5,327 bases of DNA from Puniceicoccales bacterium (GTDB lineage: Bacteria > Verrucomicrobiota > Verrucomicrobiae > Opitutales > LL51). This document shows positions 1 to 5,327 of the stretch, one piece after another (within the stretch, counting starts at the first letter, position 1; every line of letters begins with the position of its first letter). The stretch lies in NCBI GenBank assembly GCA_031259625.1, contig JAIRLG010000057.1, forward strand, positions 1 to 5,327, given 5' to 3'. The notes beneath the pieces were generated by a model, which was not told the origin of the DNA, did no database searches, and saw nothing but the letters and a program-made list of their open reading frames with translations. A program made the position numbers and the translations under genes.

Positions 1-1
1 C

Positions 2-157
2 ACCTACGCCACTCAAACGCTTTCGGAGGCTGCACAGACTTGCTACTACGCCTGGGAGGAGAAGCATCGCCAAGACGACCCGACGAAAAAGACGAAAAAT
101 CCCTTCACGGAGCTCCGCGTGCTCATGAGCGACGAAGAAGCCGGCGACGTCTTCTGA
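2..157 (+). CDS. 3' end of an unidentified protein gene (partial, 51 residues visible)
   Basis: The frame starting at base 2 is open from the window edge to a TGA at 155-157, so only the C-terminus of a gene beginning upstream is visible. Of the three + frames here it looks most like real protein: a balanced mix of acidic, basic and aromatic residues (TCYYAWEEKH near the middle, a lysine-rich DDPTKKTKNPF stretch, and the end MSDEEAGDVF), with about three quarters of codons ending in G or C. The other + frames give arginine-rich strings typical of shadows. The charged, polar tail without a hydrophobic segment suggests a soluble end. I recognise no family. The frame cannot be joined to any gene within the window, and the next gene lies 374 bp downstream behind its own promoter. 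Confidence 0.6.
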   Translation, partial: TYATQTLSEAAQTCYYAWEEKHRQDDPTKKTKNPFTELRVLMSDEEAGDVF

Positions 158-407
158 GGGCAGGGAATTCTTTTGAGGGCAGAGGTGTCTTCTTTACCCG
201 AATTTTAGGAAAGGCCGACCGCTTTTACGGCTGCCCGCTTTTCTGGCCATTTTTGAGGCTGATCGTTTTTGCTTGGGGGCCGCCTTTGCGTGAGGGGCGG
301 GAAAGGGACTTTCCCCGCCCCTCGCGCGGCGCCCGCGGCGCGGGCGCCAGGGCCCGCAGGGCCCAAAGGCGGCCCCCAAAAAAACAGACCCGGAAACCTG
401 AGGGCAG
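155..407. repeat. Three copies of the 9-base word TGAGGGCAG around element 1
   Basis: Exact copies of TGAGGGCAG occur at 155-163 (starting on the stop codon of the partial gene), 174-182 and 399-407. Two lie upstream and one downstream of the palindromic element. A shorter related word, GGGCAGGGA, occurs at 158-166 and again at 3411-3419, upstream of the second element in + orientation. The copies are short, and chance in GC-rich DNA is possible. Confidence 0.3.
273..379. repeat. Cloverleaf-like palindromic element 1 (107 nt)
   Basis: A perfect 16-bp outer stem pairs 273-288 (TTGGGGGCCGCCTTTG) with 364-379. Inside lie three adjacent hairpins with almost no linker. Arm I (289-326) pairs 292-301 with 314-323, extends outward through a T-G wobble, and continues inward through 302-305 with 309-312. 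Arm II (328-348) is a near-perfect GC palindrome. Arm III (350-364) is GGGCCC-GCA-GGGCCC and shares base 364 with the outer stem. Bases beyond the stem are T-rich on the left (266-270) and A-rich on the right (378-384), which is the reverse of a rho-independent terminator on either strand. It is not a tRNA: arm sizes are wrong and there is no T-loop sequence. It could be a mobile palindromic repeat, a cruciform-forming DNA site or a structured RNA; the sequence does not decide which. Confidence 0.8.
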
Positions 408-458
408 GAACTCAGACCGCAGGTACCCACAAAATCCCACGGCCGAGAAAAACCATCC

Positions 459-486
459 TTGCGTCGAAACAGAGGAGTGATATAGT
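459..486 (+). promoter_or_regulatory. Extended -10 sigma-70-type promoter for the secreted-protein gene
   Basis: TATAGT at 481-486 matches the -10 consensus TATAAT at five of six bases and is preceded by TG at 478-479, giving an extended -10. A weak -35, TTGCGT at 459-464, lies 16 bp upstream. Transcription would start near 493, leaving an untranslated leader of about 40 nt before the ATG at 532. The promoter is downstream of element 1, so that element would not be in this transcript. Confidence 0.55.
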
Positions 487-531
487 CTTTCGCCAACTCT
501 GGCGCATCGATTCACAGACATCCTTTTGCCC

Positions 532-2388
532 ATGAAGAAACGCATATCCGCAGCTCTGGCCATTGCCGCCACGCTCACGGGCCCCCTGCTGGCCCCACCT
601 CACGCCGGAGAGCTGCGGGCCCGGCGATTCTCCCCCCCCTGGACACCGCTGCTCTACTTCTCCGACAAACCGGCCCTGGGCGATCCTCAAGCCGAGCGGA
701 ATGTCCCCTTCAGGACCCTTCTAGGCCGAGAACGTCCCTTCTCCCGATTCGTCACCCTGCATCCCTACCGAGACTTCACCCCTCGGCGCTCGCCTTTGGC
801 GGCGGATATTCTCCTGGACACAGAAGCCAAGGGGGAGGAACTGTGCCAAATCTGCGAACAATCCTTCAATCCCGAAGCCCTTCCTCCGGAGCTGAGGGCC
901 GTGCTGTTCAACCCTCAAGCCCCCTGGGACAAGCTGCGCCTACAGGTTCATGCCCAGTTCTACCAGCTGCCCAACGGCCAGGGCGAAGGGGAGAGCACAC
1001 ATCACCTGTACCCGCACCATGCCATTTCGCCGCGGCAGATGAATTTTGTGCTATTCACAGGGGAATACTGCGCCATGCGCCTATTCGGCGCGACCTTCGA
1101 GGACAACAGGCATGACAGCAGCGCCCAAAGACCGGACGCCCGGCACACGCTCTCCCGGGAGCAGCTCCCGGAAGGATTTCTATCCAAGCAGGTGAACGCC
1201 GACACCCATATCCCTTTTCCGCATTTCCTCCGTCCCTTGGCAGACCGCTGCCGCGTCGTCGGCACGGATGACCCCAATGTATCCCGCAGCTTCTTCTCCT
1301 TTGTCATGGGTTACTGCCTATCTAAAGGCAATGGAATCACCGCCGTCCTGACGCTGCACATTTTGCTGGCTTCCCCAGACGGAGTCCTCCCGGAGCGCAT
1401 CCCGGCGGGAAGCTCCCTGCGAGATACCGCCAGAATTCTGTACGAGGAAGGAGAAACCCGCGCCGAAGGAAGGCAGCAGCCTTCCAATCCCTGGGAAACC
1501 CTTTGGGCCCTCGTGCGGGGAGAGGACGAGCCACTTCCCGAGCCAAGGCCCGAAGAGCCCCCATCTGCCCCCGCTCCACCGGAAATGTGGGACGACGCTC
1601 CGCCCAGACTGAGCCCTTTGGAGCCTCTCCGCGAACCCCTAGTTCCAACGGAATGGCAGTTTCGCCCGCCTCTCCCCACCGTCGAACTGAGTCACCTGAG
1701 CTCCGCTTTGCCCCAAGAGCCTGAAGACCGAAGCCGTTTATCAAGGAGGAGACAGCCCTCACCCGCAGTAAATTCCCTCAGGAATTCCGGCTTCAACGAG
1801 AACCTCCCTCCCGGGCAATTCTCCGAGCCCGCCCTCCGCCTGGGCGATGCCCTAATCCCCATCACCCCAGACCTACGGATGCAGGTCTTTTTGATAAGGG
1901 ATTTGTTTCCAGCACCGACAGAACCGGGGGAATTCAACCCCAGGTTCGATCTTCGATTCAGACGGCCCTACCGTCACCCCCAGGCGGTTCAAACAGACCT
2001 GACCTCGCTCATTTCATTTTTGGACCAAGAGATCCTCCTGTTGGGAGGACCAAGGTATCAGCCAAACCTACGCCAAAGTGATCGGGAGGAACTCCGTCCC
2101 AACTTCCTACGGAAGATGGACGATCGGCTGAGAAGGGCCCTGCAGGAGAGCCTATTGGAACGAGGGGGAGACGGCCTTTCCCAGAGAGACCTCCGGCATA
2201 CAACACTGGAGGGATTAGTCCGCCTAATCTGCTTTTTTAACGGACTGCAGTTGAGATTACTGCTGGAGTCACCCTCGGAGGAGGAGATTGACCAGCCGGA
2301 CGACGTTGAGGGCGGCACCGGCCCAGAGCTGGTCGCCGACGATCCAGAGGAGGATATCCTGCGCCTTGCCGGCTTCGACACCCCCTAG
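532..2388 (+). CDS. Putative secreted protein of unknown function, 618 residues
   Basis: I recognise no family. The ATG at 532 is chosen because it begins a clear signal peptide: MKKR, a hydrophobic core (ISAALAIAATLTGPLLA, residues 5-21) and likely cleavage after PPHA near residue 25. A TTG two codons earlier is possible, and an in-frame stop at 478-480 rules out a much longer form. No Shine-Dalgarno sequence sits at the usual distance.

The N-terminal part (about 30-330) contains C105-x-x-C108, paired histidines at 156-157 and 162-163, and a hydrophobic stretch at about 253-281. A proline/glutamate-rich linker covers about 331-382. The C-terminal part is charged and helical-looking (515-580). 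Six cysteines in all (105, 108, 180, 240, 262, 567). The role is presumably periplasmic or extracellular.

Residues 580-618 are encoded entirely by the antisense of asd, so the C-terminus may be a read-through extension. Codon usage is plausible for a real gene, with somewhat more A/T-ending codons than pyrG in the parts I sampled. Confidence 0.75.
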   Translation: MKKRISAALAIAATLTGPLLAPPHAGELRARRFSPPWTPLLYFSDKPALGDPQAERNVPFRTLLGRERPFSRFVTLHPYRDFTPRRSPLAADILLDTEAKGEELCQICEQSFNPEALPPELRAVLFNPQAPWDKLRLQVHAQFYQLPNGQGEGESTHHLYPHHAISPRQMNFVLFTGEYCAMRLFGATFEDNRHDSSAQRPDARHTLSREQLPEGFLSKQVNADTHIPFPHFLRPLADRCRVVGTDDPNVSRSFFSFVMGYCLSKGNGITAVLTLHILLASPDGVLPERIPAGSSLRDTARILYEEGETRAEGRQQPSNPWETLWALVRGEDEPLPEPRPEEPPSAPAPPEMWDDAPPRLSPLEPLREPLVPTEWQFRPPLPTVELSHLSSALPQEPEDRSRLSRRRQPSPAVNSLRNSGFNENLPPGQFSEPALRLGDALIPITPDLRMQVFLIRDLFPAPTEPGEFNPRFDLRFRRPYRHPQAVQTDLTSLISFLDQEILLLGGPRYQPNLRQSDREELRPNFLRKMDDRLRRALQESLLERGGDGLSQRDLRHTTLEGLVRLICFFNGLQLRLLLESPSEEEIDQPDDVEGGTGPELVADDPEEDILRLAGFDTP

Positions 2389-3267
2389 GGGGACGAGTCG
2401 TAGGCGGGAGACGAAGCAGTCCTCGTTGCGGGCGCAGCGGAGGGGAGTCGGGAGCTGTGTGGGGGTATAGCGAAGGCCCCTGGCATGGCGCAGTGCCTCC
2501 TCGGCCACGGCCCGGTCGACGGGCTCGGCGAAATGGGCCTGAATCGCGAGCGAATGCGCCCGTTCCACCGGCACGCGTACGCAGGTGGCCACGACGTCCA
2601 GTGAGGGAAGACCGAGGATTTTCCGGCTCTCGTGGGCCATTTTTTCCTCCTCCGCCGTAAAGCCGTTCGGCAAAATCTCCCCCACAGCGGCGAGGACGTT
2701 CCGGTGGATCCGGTCGGGGAAAATTTCCGAGAATTTTTCAGGATTTTCCCGCTCCTGAGTCAGCGCCCGCAGGCCCTCCGTTCCGACGCCGGATACCGCC
2801 TGGTAGCTGCAGGCCGAGAAACTTTTCAGGCCGAAGGCGCGGTGTAGCGGGGCCAGAGCCAGCAGCGCCAGGGTGGTCGAGCAGTTGGGACTGGCCACGA
2901 GGGAGGGACGGGAGGCCAGCTGCTCGCCGTTGACCTCGGGGATGAGTAGCGGCACCGATGGGTCTCGGCGGAAGGCGGAGCTGCTGTCGATGCACCGGAC
3001 GCCGTGCCGGAGGGCGAGGGGTACCCAGTGTCGGCTGACCGTGGCCTCCGTCGCGAAGAGGGCCAGGTCGAGGCCCGCCAGCCGCTCCTCCGTCAGCGCC
3101 TCCAGTTCCCAGTCCTGGGAATCGAGGGACAGCCGCTGGCCGGCCGAGCGCTCCGAGGCCAACGCCCGAATGGATTCCGTTGGGTAGCGGAAGCGCCGGA
3201 GCCATCCGAGGATCTCCTGACCCACGAGGCCACTGGCCCCAACGACGCCAATGGTGGCGGATTTCAT
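2269..3267 (-). CDS. asd: Aspartate-semialdehyde dehydrogenase
   Basis: Catalyses NADP-dependent reductive dephosphorylation of L-aspartyl-4-phosphate to L-aspartate-4-semialdehyde in the cytoplasm, the branch point to lysine/diaminopimelate, methionine and threonine. The 332 residues match the shorter bacterial Asd type.

Visible features: N-terminal Rossmann loop GASGLVG (10-16); ASERSAG (37-43); SSAFRRDPSVPLLIPEVN (96-113); catalytic C129 in SPNCSTT; Q156 in SYQAVSG, which positions substrate; EEEKM (206-210); TCVRVPVERAHS (228-239) with the catalytic histidine H238; and the C-terminal WIVGDQLWAGAALNVV (308-323). Where many relatives have RGHS, this one has RAHS.

The ATG at 3267 puts the Rossmann loop at the usual place, and an in-frame TAG at 3301-3303 blocks any long extension. 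AGG lies one base from the ATG, too close for a normal Shine-Dalgarno. Its last 120 bp overlap the convergent secreted-protein gene. Confidence 0.97.
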   Translation of the reverse strand: MKSATIGVVGASGLVGQEILGWLRRFRYPTESIRALASERSAGQRLSLDSQDWELEALTEERLAGLDLALFATEATVSRHWVPLALRHGVRCIDSSSAFRRDPSVPLLIPEVNGEQLASRPSLVASPNCSTTLALLALAPLHRAFGLKSFSACSYQAVSGVGTEGLRALTQERENPEKFSEIFPDRIHRNVLAAVGEILPNGFTAEEEKMAHESRKILGLPSLDVVATCVRVPVERAHSLAIQAHFAEPVDRAVAEEALRHARGLRYTPTQLPTPLRCARNEDCFVSRLRLVPLGGVEAGKAQDILLWIVGDQLWAGAALNVVRLVNLLLRG

Positions 3268-3304
3268 GCCTTCGGTGCTAGCATTTTCATGCCTCAGGTG
3301 CTAG
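3261..3304. repeat. 22-bp tandem duplication covering the asd start codon
   Basis: Bases 3261-3282 and 3283-3304 are two adjacent 22-bp units differing by a few substitutions. Read on the - strand, both contain GCTAGCACC or CTAGCACC, then AGGCATGAAA. The unit nearer the gene supplies the real asd ATG (3267-3265). The upstream unit supplies a second ATG (3290-3288) in another frame. It looks like a tandem duplication of the translation start region. Confidence 0.75.
3264..3290 (-). promoter_or_regulatory. Possible 8-residue leader peptide overlapping the asd start
   Basis: The ATG in the upstream duplicate opens a frame reading MKMLAPKA. It ends in a TGA (3266-3264) that overlaps the asd ATG as ATGA. 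This is the arrangement of translational coupling, so ribosomes ending on the leader could reinitiate on asd, which itself lacks a well-spaced Shine-Dalgarno. The peptide has one lysine near each end and one methionine inside, which is too little to call an amino-acid-sensing attenuator. It may be a by-product of the duplication. Confidence 0.25.
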
Positions 3305-3332
3305 TGTTTCGCCCCGATCTGAAAAGCCCGAA

Positions 3333-3348
3333 GATTTTTTAAAAAATC
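3333..3348. repeat. Perfect 16-bp AT-rich palindrome
   Basis: GATTTTTTAAAAAATC is perfectly self-complementary. It could be a protein-binding site, an easily melted stretch near the asd leader, or the T-run of the adjacent terminator-like hairpin. There is no evidence to choose between these. Confidence 0.45.
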
Positions 3349-3359
3349 GGCGCGGCCGA
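3341..3359 (-). terminator. Weak rho-independent terminator-like hairpin between pyrG and asd
   Basis: On the - strand TCGGC-CGC-GCCGA (3359-3347) forms a 5-bp GC-rich stem with a three-base loop and is followed directly by six T (3346-3341). It would end transcripts coming from pyrG before asd. The stem is short and is also preceded by a T-run, so strength is doubtful. The T-run forms half of the palindrome at 3333-3348. Confidence 0.35.
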
Positions 3360-3480
3360 AAAAACCAGTACCGCTGAACTTTTCAAAATCAGTACCGCCG
3401 GTGGGGTTTCGGGCAGGGATTCGGCTATTTCCAGGAAAGCTTTGAATTCCCAGAAAAACTTTGCCGAGAAAGAAAATTCG

Positions 3481-3605
3481 TTTGGCGCGATGGCCCGTCG
3501 CCGGCGGCGCGGCTCCGCCGCGCCGGCGGCGACCCCGGCCCAGCGCCCGCTCCGCGGAGCGGGCGCTGGGCCGCCTTTGCTTTGCAAAGGGGCCATCGCG
3601 CCAAA
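3481..3605. repeat. Cloverleaf-like palindromic element 2 (125 nt)
   Basis: A perfect 16-bp outer stem pairs 3481-3496 (TTTGGCGCGATGGCCC) with 3590-3605. Three hairpins lie inside. Arm I (3497-3533) has a 17-bp stem with one G-G mismatch (3504/3526) and a TCC loop. Arm II (3537-3572) is a perfect 36-nt palindrome. Arm III (3574-3590) is CCTTTGC-TTT-GCAAAGG and shares base 3590 with the outer stem. Linkers are three bases or one base. An A-run follows the right arm (3603-3607), the reverse of a terminator on the + strand; on the - strand only a loosely T-rich stretch follows. If transcribed with pyrG, it would lie in the 3' untranslated part of that message. The architecture matches element 1. 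Confidence 0.82.
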
Positions 3606-3694
3606 AAGACCTAGGCCCATGGGACATGGCTTGAGCGGATCGGAATCCCCTTCACCCTAGAGCCACTGGAATCCTTTCCAGCGCACCCGAAGGG

Positions 3695-5299
3695 TCAAGA
3701 ATCCTTCTGCGACCGATCCAGTGCGGCCTGGAGGAAGCCGCGGAAGAGCGGATGGGCCTGCCAGGGCTTGGACTGGAACTCCGGGTGGAACTGGACCGCC
3801 AGGTAGTAGGGATGTTGAGCGAGCTCCAGAATCTCCACCGTGCCGCCGTCGGGACAGCGGCCGGAAATGAGCATGCCCCGGGACTCAAAGGCCTCCTCCA
3901 GCTCCCGATTGAACTCGTAGCGGTGCCGATGGCGCTCGAAAATCTCCTCCGAGCCGTAGAGGCGCCGGGCCAGGCTGTCCGTTTTTAGGCGACAGGGCCT
4001 GGAGCCGAGCCGCATCGTCGCCCCCCGCGACGCCGTGTCCTGCTGGGAGTCCAGGCGGCGGATGACCGGATACGCGCCCTGGGGATCGAATTCCGCGCTG
4101 TGGGCCTCGGTCCAGCCCAGCACTCGGCGGGCGAAGGCGACGGCGGCCAGCTGCATGCCCAGGCAGAGGCCCAGGTAGGGAATCCCTTGCTCCCGGGCCC
4201 AGTTCGCGGCGAAGATCTTGCCCTCGACCCCGCGGGTGCCGAAGCCCCCGGGTACGAGGATCCCGTCGAGGTCCTTCAGCAGCTCCGCCGCTTCGGAGGA
4301 CTCCAGGGCCTCGGCGTCGATGGCCCGTATCTCCACCCGGCAGCACAGGGCGATGCCGGCGTGGGCCAAAGCTTCGTAGACCGATTTGTAGGCATCCTTA
4401 CAGCTGACGTACTTCCCCACCAGCCCGATGCGGCTGTGGCAAGAGGGCTCCCGAATCCGCCGCAGGATGTCCGACCAGATGTCCTCGTAGGCCCGTCGCG
4501 GGCGCAGGCCCAGCCGTTCCAGCACCAGCGCGTCCAGCTGTTCCCGGTGGAGCACGGAGGGCAATTCGTAGACCGAATCCTGCAGGTCGCGCTCCTGGAC
4601 GACCGCCCGCGGCGAGACGTTGCAGAACAGGCTGATCTTCTTCCGTATATCGGGCGAGATTTCCCGCTCCGTGCGGCAGACCAGGATGTCCGGCTGGATG
4701 CCGATCTCCCGCAGCTTCGCGACGCTCTGCTGCGTCGGCTTGGTCTTGAGCTCTTCCGCTGCCCGCAGGTAAGGCAATAACGTGAGGTGCAGAAAGAGTA
4801 CATTTTCTCGTCCTTCCTCCAGCGCGAACTGCCGCAGTGCCTCCAAAAAGGGCAGGCCCTCGATGTCGCCGATCGTCCCCCCGATCTCGGTGATGCAGAG
4901 ATCGGCCCGTTCATCCCCCGCCTGCAGCTGCTCCTTGATGGCATCGGTCACGTGCGGGATGGTCTGGACGGTCTGGCCCAGGTACTCCCCATTCCGCTCC
5001 TTCTGCAGGACGCTTTCGTAGATCCGGCCCGAGGTGAGCGAATGCTTCCGGCCCAGCACCGCATGGGTAAAGCGCTCGTAATGGCCCAGGTCGAGGTCGG
5101 TCTCGGTTCCATCCTCCAGCACGTAGACTTCGCCGTGCTGCAGCGGGCTCATGGTGCCCGGATCGAGGTTGAGGTAGGGATCGAACTTCTTCAGCTCGAC
5201 CCGAAAGCCATGCCCCTCCAGCAGCGCCCCCAGCGCGCCCGCCGTCAGGCCCTTTCCCAGCGACGACACCACTCCCCCCGTCACGAAGATCTGCTTCAT
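3695..5299 (-). CDS. pyrG: CTP synthase (glutamine-hydrolysing)
   Basis: Makes CTP from UTP, ATP and glutamine in the cytoplasm, the last step of de novo pyrimidine nucleotide synthesis. The 534 residues are close to the usual length of about 540.

N-terminal synthetase domain (1 to about 265): IFVTGGVVSSLGKG (4-17, ATP-binding loop), KKFDPYLNLDPGTMSP (37-52), TDLDLGHYERF (67-77), EIGGTIGDIEGLPF (138-151, Mg-binding acidic residue) and the UTP-binding KTKPTQ (185-190). C-terminal class I glutamine amidotransferase domain (about 290-534): VGKYVSCKDAYKSV, VPGGFGTRG (349-357), nucleophile C379 in LGLCLGMQ, RHRHRYEFN (456-464) and catalytic H505/E507 in QFHPEF.

The position after KTKPTQ is Q191, where E. 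coli has histidine. The ATG at 5299 matches the family N-terminus. No Shine-Dalgarno is seen in the 28 bases upstream, and the promoter lies outside the window. Confidence 0.98.
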   Translation of the reverse strand: MKQIFVTGGVVSSLGKGLTAGALGALLEGHGFRVELKKFDPYLNLDPGTMSPLQHGEVYVLEDGTETDLDLGHYERFTHAVLGRKHSLTSGRIYESVLQKERNGEYLGQTVQTIPHVTDAIKEQLQAGDERADLCITEIGGTIGDIEGLPFLEALRQFALEEGRENVLFLHLTLLPYLRAAEELKTKPTQQSVAKLREIGIQPDILVCRTEREISPDIRKKISLFCNVSPRAVVQERDLQDSVYELPSVLHREQLDALVLERLGLRPRRAYEDIWSDILRRIREPSCHSRIGLVGKYVSCKDAYKSVYEALAHAGIALCCRVEIRAIDAEALESSEAAELLKDLDGILVPGGFGTRGVEGKIFAANWAREQGIPYLGLCLGMQLAAVAFARRVLGWTEAHSAEFDPQGAYPVIRRLDSQQDTASRGATMRLGSRPCRLKTDSLARRLYGSEEIFERHRHRYEFNRELEEAFESRGMLISGRCPDGGTVEILELAQHPYYLAVQFHPEFQSKPWQAHPLFRGFLQAALDRSQKDS

Positions 5300-5327
5300 G
5301 GACCGCCCATGGAAGCTTTAAATCCCC

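Larger units (their letters stand above)
158..531. other. Gene-free intergenic stretch
   Basis: No convincing gene lies here. A frame stays open across it from the window start to 480, but its translation through the GC-rich palindrome is an arginine/proline string, so I treat it as a shadow. The stretch holds the large palindromic element at 273-379, an extended -10 promoter at 459-486 and a 9-base word (TGAGGGCAG) occurring at 155-163, 174-182 and 399-407. I see no clear rho-independent terminator for the upstream gene: no GC-rich stem with a following T-run is found between 158 and 272. Confidence 0.7.
3268..3694. other. Gene-free stretch between pyrG and asd
   Basis: 427 bp separate the stop of pyrG from the start of asd on the same strand. 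No convincing gene lies here: the open frames on both strands cross the GC palindrome and translate to low-complexity alanine/arginine/proline. It holds the tandem duplication at the asd start, a terminator-like hairpin (3341-3359), an AT palindrome (3333-3348), a pair of 9-base direct repeats (CAGTACCGC at 3366-3374 and 3390-3398) and element 2 (3481-3605). I could not find a convincing promoter for asd. Confidence 0.7.

Noticed and set aside
273..379. Element 1 as a rho-independent terminator or a tRNA gene
   Set aside because: T-run on the left and A-run on the right are the wrong way round on both strands; arm sizes and missing T-loop and anticodon features exclude a tRNA.
40..480. Open + strand frame across the first intergenic region
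   Set aside because: Arginine/proline-rich translation that runs through the GC palindrome; the frame beginning at base 2 is a better coding candidate for the first 157 bases.
526..531. TTG start two codons before the chosen ATG of the secreted protein
   Set aside because: Gives the same signal peptide with two extra residues; the ATG is the stronger start and no Shine-Dalgarno favours TTG.
2213..2238. GATTAG/CTAATC hairpin followed by a T6 run on the + strand
   Set aside because: AT-rich 6-bp stem, three bases before the T-run, and located inside the coding region about 150 bp before its stop; too weak to call a terminator.
2738..3205. 155-codon - strand frame inside asd
   Set aside because: Alternate-frame shadow of asd with glycine/arginine/proline-rich translation.
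3666..3681. CTGGAA-TCCT-TTCCAG hairpin just after the pyrG stop
   Set aside because: Six-bp stem with no T-run on the - strand; not a convincing pyrG terminator.
4100..4780. 226-codon + strand frame inside pyrG
   Set aside because: Lies wholly antisense to strongly conserved CTP synthase sequence; long antisense frames are expected in GC-rich genes.
5296..5310. Four-codon frame (MGGP) whose TGA overlaps the pyrG ATG
   Set aside because: Too short to support on its own and close to the window edge; mentioned only as a parallel to the asd leader.
1..5327. CRISPR arrays, insertion sequences, rRNA or tRNA genes
   Set aside because: No regularly spaced repeats, transposase motifs or RNA gene signatures were seen on either strand.

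Overview
This 5.3 kb window comes from a GC-rich bacterial chromosome. It carries the 3' tail of one unidentified gene on the + strand, one complete + strand gene for a putative secreted protein of no family I recognise, and two housekeeping genes on the - strand: asd (aspartate-semialdehyde dehydrogenase) and pyrG (CTP synthase). Both enzymes have the expected lengths and catalytic residues. The phylum cannot be fixed from this alone. The short Asd type, the lack of obvious Shine-Dalgarno sequences before the starts, and large GC-rich palindromes in the gaps would fit Verrucomicrobiota or a neighbouring group, but that is only a weak impression.

Layout: 2-157 (+) is the C-terminal end of an unknown protein. 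158-531 is a gene-free stretch holding a 107-nt cloverleaf-like palindrome (element 1) and a good extended -10 promoter. 532-2388 (+) encodes a 618-residue protein with a signal peptide and a proline-rich middle. It converges with asd (2269-3267, -), and the two reading frames overlap for 120 bp, codon against codon. 3268-3694 separates asd from pyrG. It holds a tandem duplication of the asd start region, a possible 8-residue leader peptide whose stop overlaps the asd start, a weak terminator-like hairpin, and a second 125-nt cloverleaf-like palindrome (element 2). pyrG (3695-5299, -) fills the rest.

How the genes work together: asd feeds the lysine/diaminopimelate, methionine and threonine pathway, and pyrG supplies CTP. 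They share a strand, but the 427-bp gap with a terminator-like hairpin and a large palindrome argues against a tight operon. The unknown secreted protein has its own promoter and no visible functional link to either.

The most interesting signal is the pair of intergenic elements. Each has a perfect 16-bp outer stem enclosing three adjacent hairpins, and in each the third hairpin overlaps the inner end of the outer stem by one base. The outer stem sequences differ, yet the elements share a 13-base word and a further 14-15-base stretch placed differently within the structure. That pattern suggests a family of structured, possibly mobile or reshuffling repeats rather than terminators.
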